Source: Clostridiales bacterium UBA1380 (GTDB lineage: Bacteria > Bacillota > Clostridia > Oscillospirales > CAG-272). From it: DNA of 14,971 nt. How positions within the stretch are numbered: the first letter of the stretch is position 1; every line of letters begins with the position of its first letter. The notes beneath the pieces are model-generated. The model was not told the origin of the DNA and did no database searches. It was given only the letters and a program-made list of their open reading frames with translations. Where the stretch lies: the NCBI GenBank assembly GCA_002305445.1, contig DBRA01000047.1, positions 32,790-47,760 on the forward strand, given 5' to 3'. Shown here in pieces: positions 13,634 to 14,971 of the stretch. Both the position numbers and the translations under genes were made by a program.

Positions 13634-14638
13634 CTACCTTATCGGCTCGATGAACCCTATCTTGCGGCGGACTTTGGACATGGTGCGCACAGCCTGATGC
13701 GCGGCTTCGGCGGCGCCGGAGCGCATGACCTCCTCGAGGTAGCCCTTGTCGGCGATAAGGCGTTCGAACTCGGCCCTGACGGGCGCGAGCGCGTCCGCGC
13801 AGTACTCGCCGCAGGCGGTCTTGAACTCGCCGTAGCCCTTGCCCTCGAACTCGCGCTCGAGCTCGGCGACGGTTCTGCCGGTGAAGCACGACGCTATCGT
13901 CAAAAGGTTCGTGACGCCGGGCTTGTCGGGCGCGGCGCGAACCTCGGAGCCGCTGTCCGTGACGGCGCGCCTGAACTTGCGCATTATGGTGTCGCGGTCG
14001 TCGAGGATGCGGACGGCCGCGTTCTCGTTCTTGTCGGACTTGCTCATCTTCTTCGTCGGCTCTGCGAGCGACATTATGCGCGCGCCGTCGCGGGAGATAA
14101 GCCCCTCGGGCACGACGAACGTATCGCCGTATATGCCGTTGAAGCGCTGCGCGATGTCGCGAGCGAGCTCGATGTGCTGCTTCTGGTCGTCGCCGACCGG
14201 CACGACCTCGGTCTGGTACAGCAGTATGTCCGCCGCCATCAGAACCGGATACGTGAAAAGTCCGGCATTGATATTGTCGGCGTTTTTGGCGCTTTTATCC
14301 TTGAACTGCGTCATGCGCGTTAGTTCGCCGAACATCGCGTTGCAGTCGAGTATCCAGCCGAGCTCCGCGTGCGCGCTGACGTGGCTCTGCACGAACAGCA
14401 CGTTCTTCTGCGGGTCGAGCCCGCAAGCGATATACACGGCGAGCGTTTCGTATGTGCGGCGGCGCAGTTCGGCGGGGTTCTGCCGCACCGTTATCGCGTG
14501 CTCGTCGACGACGCAGTAAAGGCAACGGTACTGCTCGGAGAACCGCGAGAAGTTGCGCAGCGCGCCGAGGTAGTTTCCTATTGTCAGGTTTCCGGACGGC
14601 TGAACGCCCGAAAAGCATACCTTCTGATCTTTGTACAT
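13634..14638 (-). CDS. trpS: Tryptophanyl-tRNA synthetase
   Basis: 334 residues, the normal length for bacterial TrpS, which charges tRNA-Trp with tryptophan in the cytoplasm. Class I signatures are visible: the HIGH-type motif PSGNLTIGNYLGALRN (14-29) and KMSKS (197-201). Family blocks such as VDEHAITV, CGLDPQKNVLFVQSHV, VLMAADILLYQTEVVPVGDDQKQHIELARD and GVTNLLTI are all present. ATG 14638 has AAGGA six bases upstream. It begins nine bases after the aminotransferase stop, so the two are likely co-transcribed. No terminator follows; the next gene on the same strand starts 94 bases later. Confidence 0.97.
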   Translation of the reverse strand: MYKDQKVCFSGVQPSGNLTIGNYLGALRNFSRFSEQYRCLYCVVDEHAITVRQNPAELRRRTYETLAVYIACGLDPQKNVLFVQSHVSAHAELGWILDCNAMFGELTRMTQFKDKSAKNADNINAGLFTYPVLMAADILLYQTEVVPVGDDQKQHIELARDIAQRFNGIYGDTFVVPEGLISRDGARIMSLAEPTKKMSKSDKNENAAVRILDDRDTIMRKFRRAVTDSGSEVRAAPDKPGVTNLLTIASCFTGRTVAELEREFEGKGYGEFKTACGEYCADALAPVRAEFERLIADKGYLEEVMRSGAAEAAHQAVRTMSKVRRKIGFIEPIR

Positions 14639-14647
14639 ATGCGTTCC

Positions 14648-14971
14648 TTATCTTTCCGTCGTCTGTTCTCTCGCGGCGCGGCCGAGCGCGGCGCAGCCCT
14701 TGACAATCTCCTCGTCGGACGGGGTCGAGTAGTTTAGGCGCACCGAGCGGCTCGCAGTATCCGCGGCGTCGGCGTTGAACGTCGCGCCGGGCACGACGGC
14801 GACGCCGGCTGCGAGGCAGCGCTTCACGAACGCGCCCATGTCGACGCCCTCGGGCGCCGTCACCCACACGAAGAGCCCGCCCTGCGGGCGCGTGAACTCC
14901 CATCCCGCCGGCAGCGCCTTCTCAAGCTCGCCGAGCATGAGCGCGCATTTGCCGCGGTACAGCGCGCGGAT
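14648..14971 (-). CDS. PLP-dependent class I/II aminotransferase, C-terminal part (5' end outside window)
   Basis: About 107 C-terminal residues are visible, ending at TAA 14650-14648, and the frame stays open to the right edge. The small domain is recognisable: RPQGGLFVWVTAPEGVD, VAVVPGATFNAD and SVRLNYSTPSDEEI. The Arg in SVRLNYS is the residue that holds the substrate carboxylate in fold-type I enzymes. The pattern resembles LysN/2-aminoadipate-type aminotransferases. The PLP lysine lies outside the window, so substrate preference cannot be judged. Position directly before trpS suggests co-transcription rather than a shared pathway. Confidence 0.85.
   Translation of the reverse strand: MRALYRGKCALMLGELEKALPAGWEFTRPQGGLFVWVTAPEGVDMGAFVKRCLAAGVAVVPGATFNADAADTASRSVRLNYSTPSDEEIVKGCAALGRAAREQTTER

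Overview
The window looks like a chromosomal segment of a GC-rich Gram-positive anaerobe of the Clostridia, probably a gut species. The basis is inference. Codons end mostly in G or C, Shine-Dalgarno sites are strong (AAGGAGG, GGAGG, GAGGTG), intrinsic terminators are abundant, and the gene set is Firmicutes-like: type II pantothenate kinase, a GntR/YtrA regulator with an ABC exporter, a WecA/TagO-type transferase and a MATE pump. No phage, transposase, CRISPR array, rRNA or tRNA is visible. All but two genes lie whole in the window; the helicase at the left edge and the aminotransferase at the right edge are cut.

Layout. 1-687 (+) is the C-terminal part of a DinG/Rad3-type helicase. 818-2200 (-) is a MATE efflux pump with a near-consensus promoter and its own terminator. 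2397-3569 (+) is a membrane-anchored phosphodiester glycosidase (NAGPA domain). It is followed, after a structured 164-base spacer, by 3734-5569 (+), an Ala-rich single-pass surface protein with three PEGA/Ig-like repeats and an NTF2-like C-terminus, in the style of TcaA. 5687-6520 (-) is a type II pantothenate kinase and 6643-7500 (+) a HAD-IIA sugar-phosphatase-like enzyme. These two are divergent and share a compact pair of interleaved promoters. 7747-9636 (+) is a three-gene operon (GntR/YtrA repressor, ABC ATPase, ABC-2 permease) with overlapping genes, a palindromic operator and visibly more A/T than the rest of the window. The last third is a run of minus-strand genes: aminotransferase (partial), trpS, a WecA/TagO-like transferase, an unrecognised membrane-anchored protein that overlaps it by 17 bases, and an L-fucose/L-arabinose-isomerase-like enzyme.

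Together, four of the genes point to the cell envelope: WecA/TagO-like lipid-linked glycan initiation, a secreted phosphodiester glycosidase, and two anchored proteins with extracellular domains. The YtrA-type operon and the MATE pump suit drug or peptide stress. No gene set here forms an obviously new defence or mobile system. The best leads are the glycosidase/TcaA-like pair, the membrane protein coupled to the WecA homologue, the nested hairpins before that homologue, and a short-codon linker pattern shared by three surface proteins.
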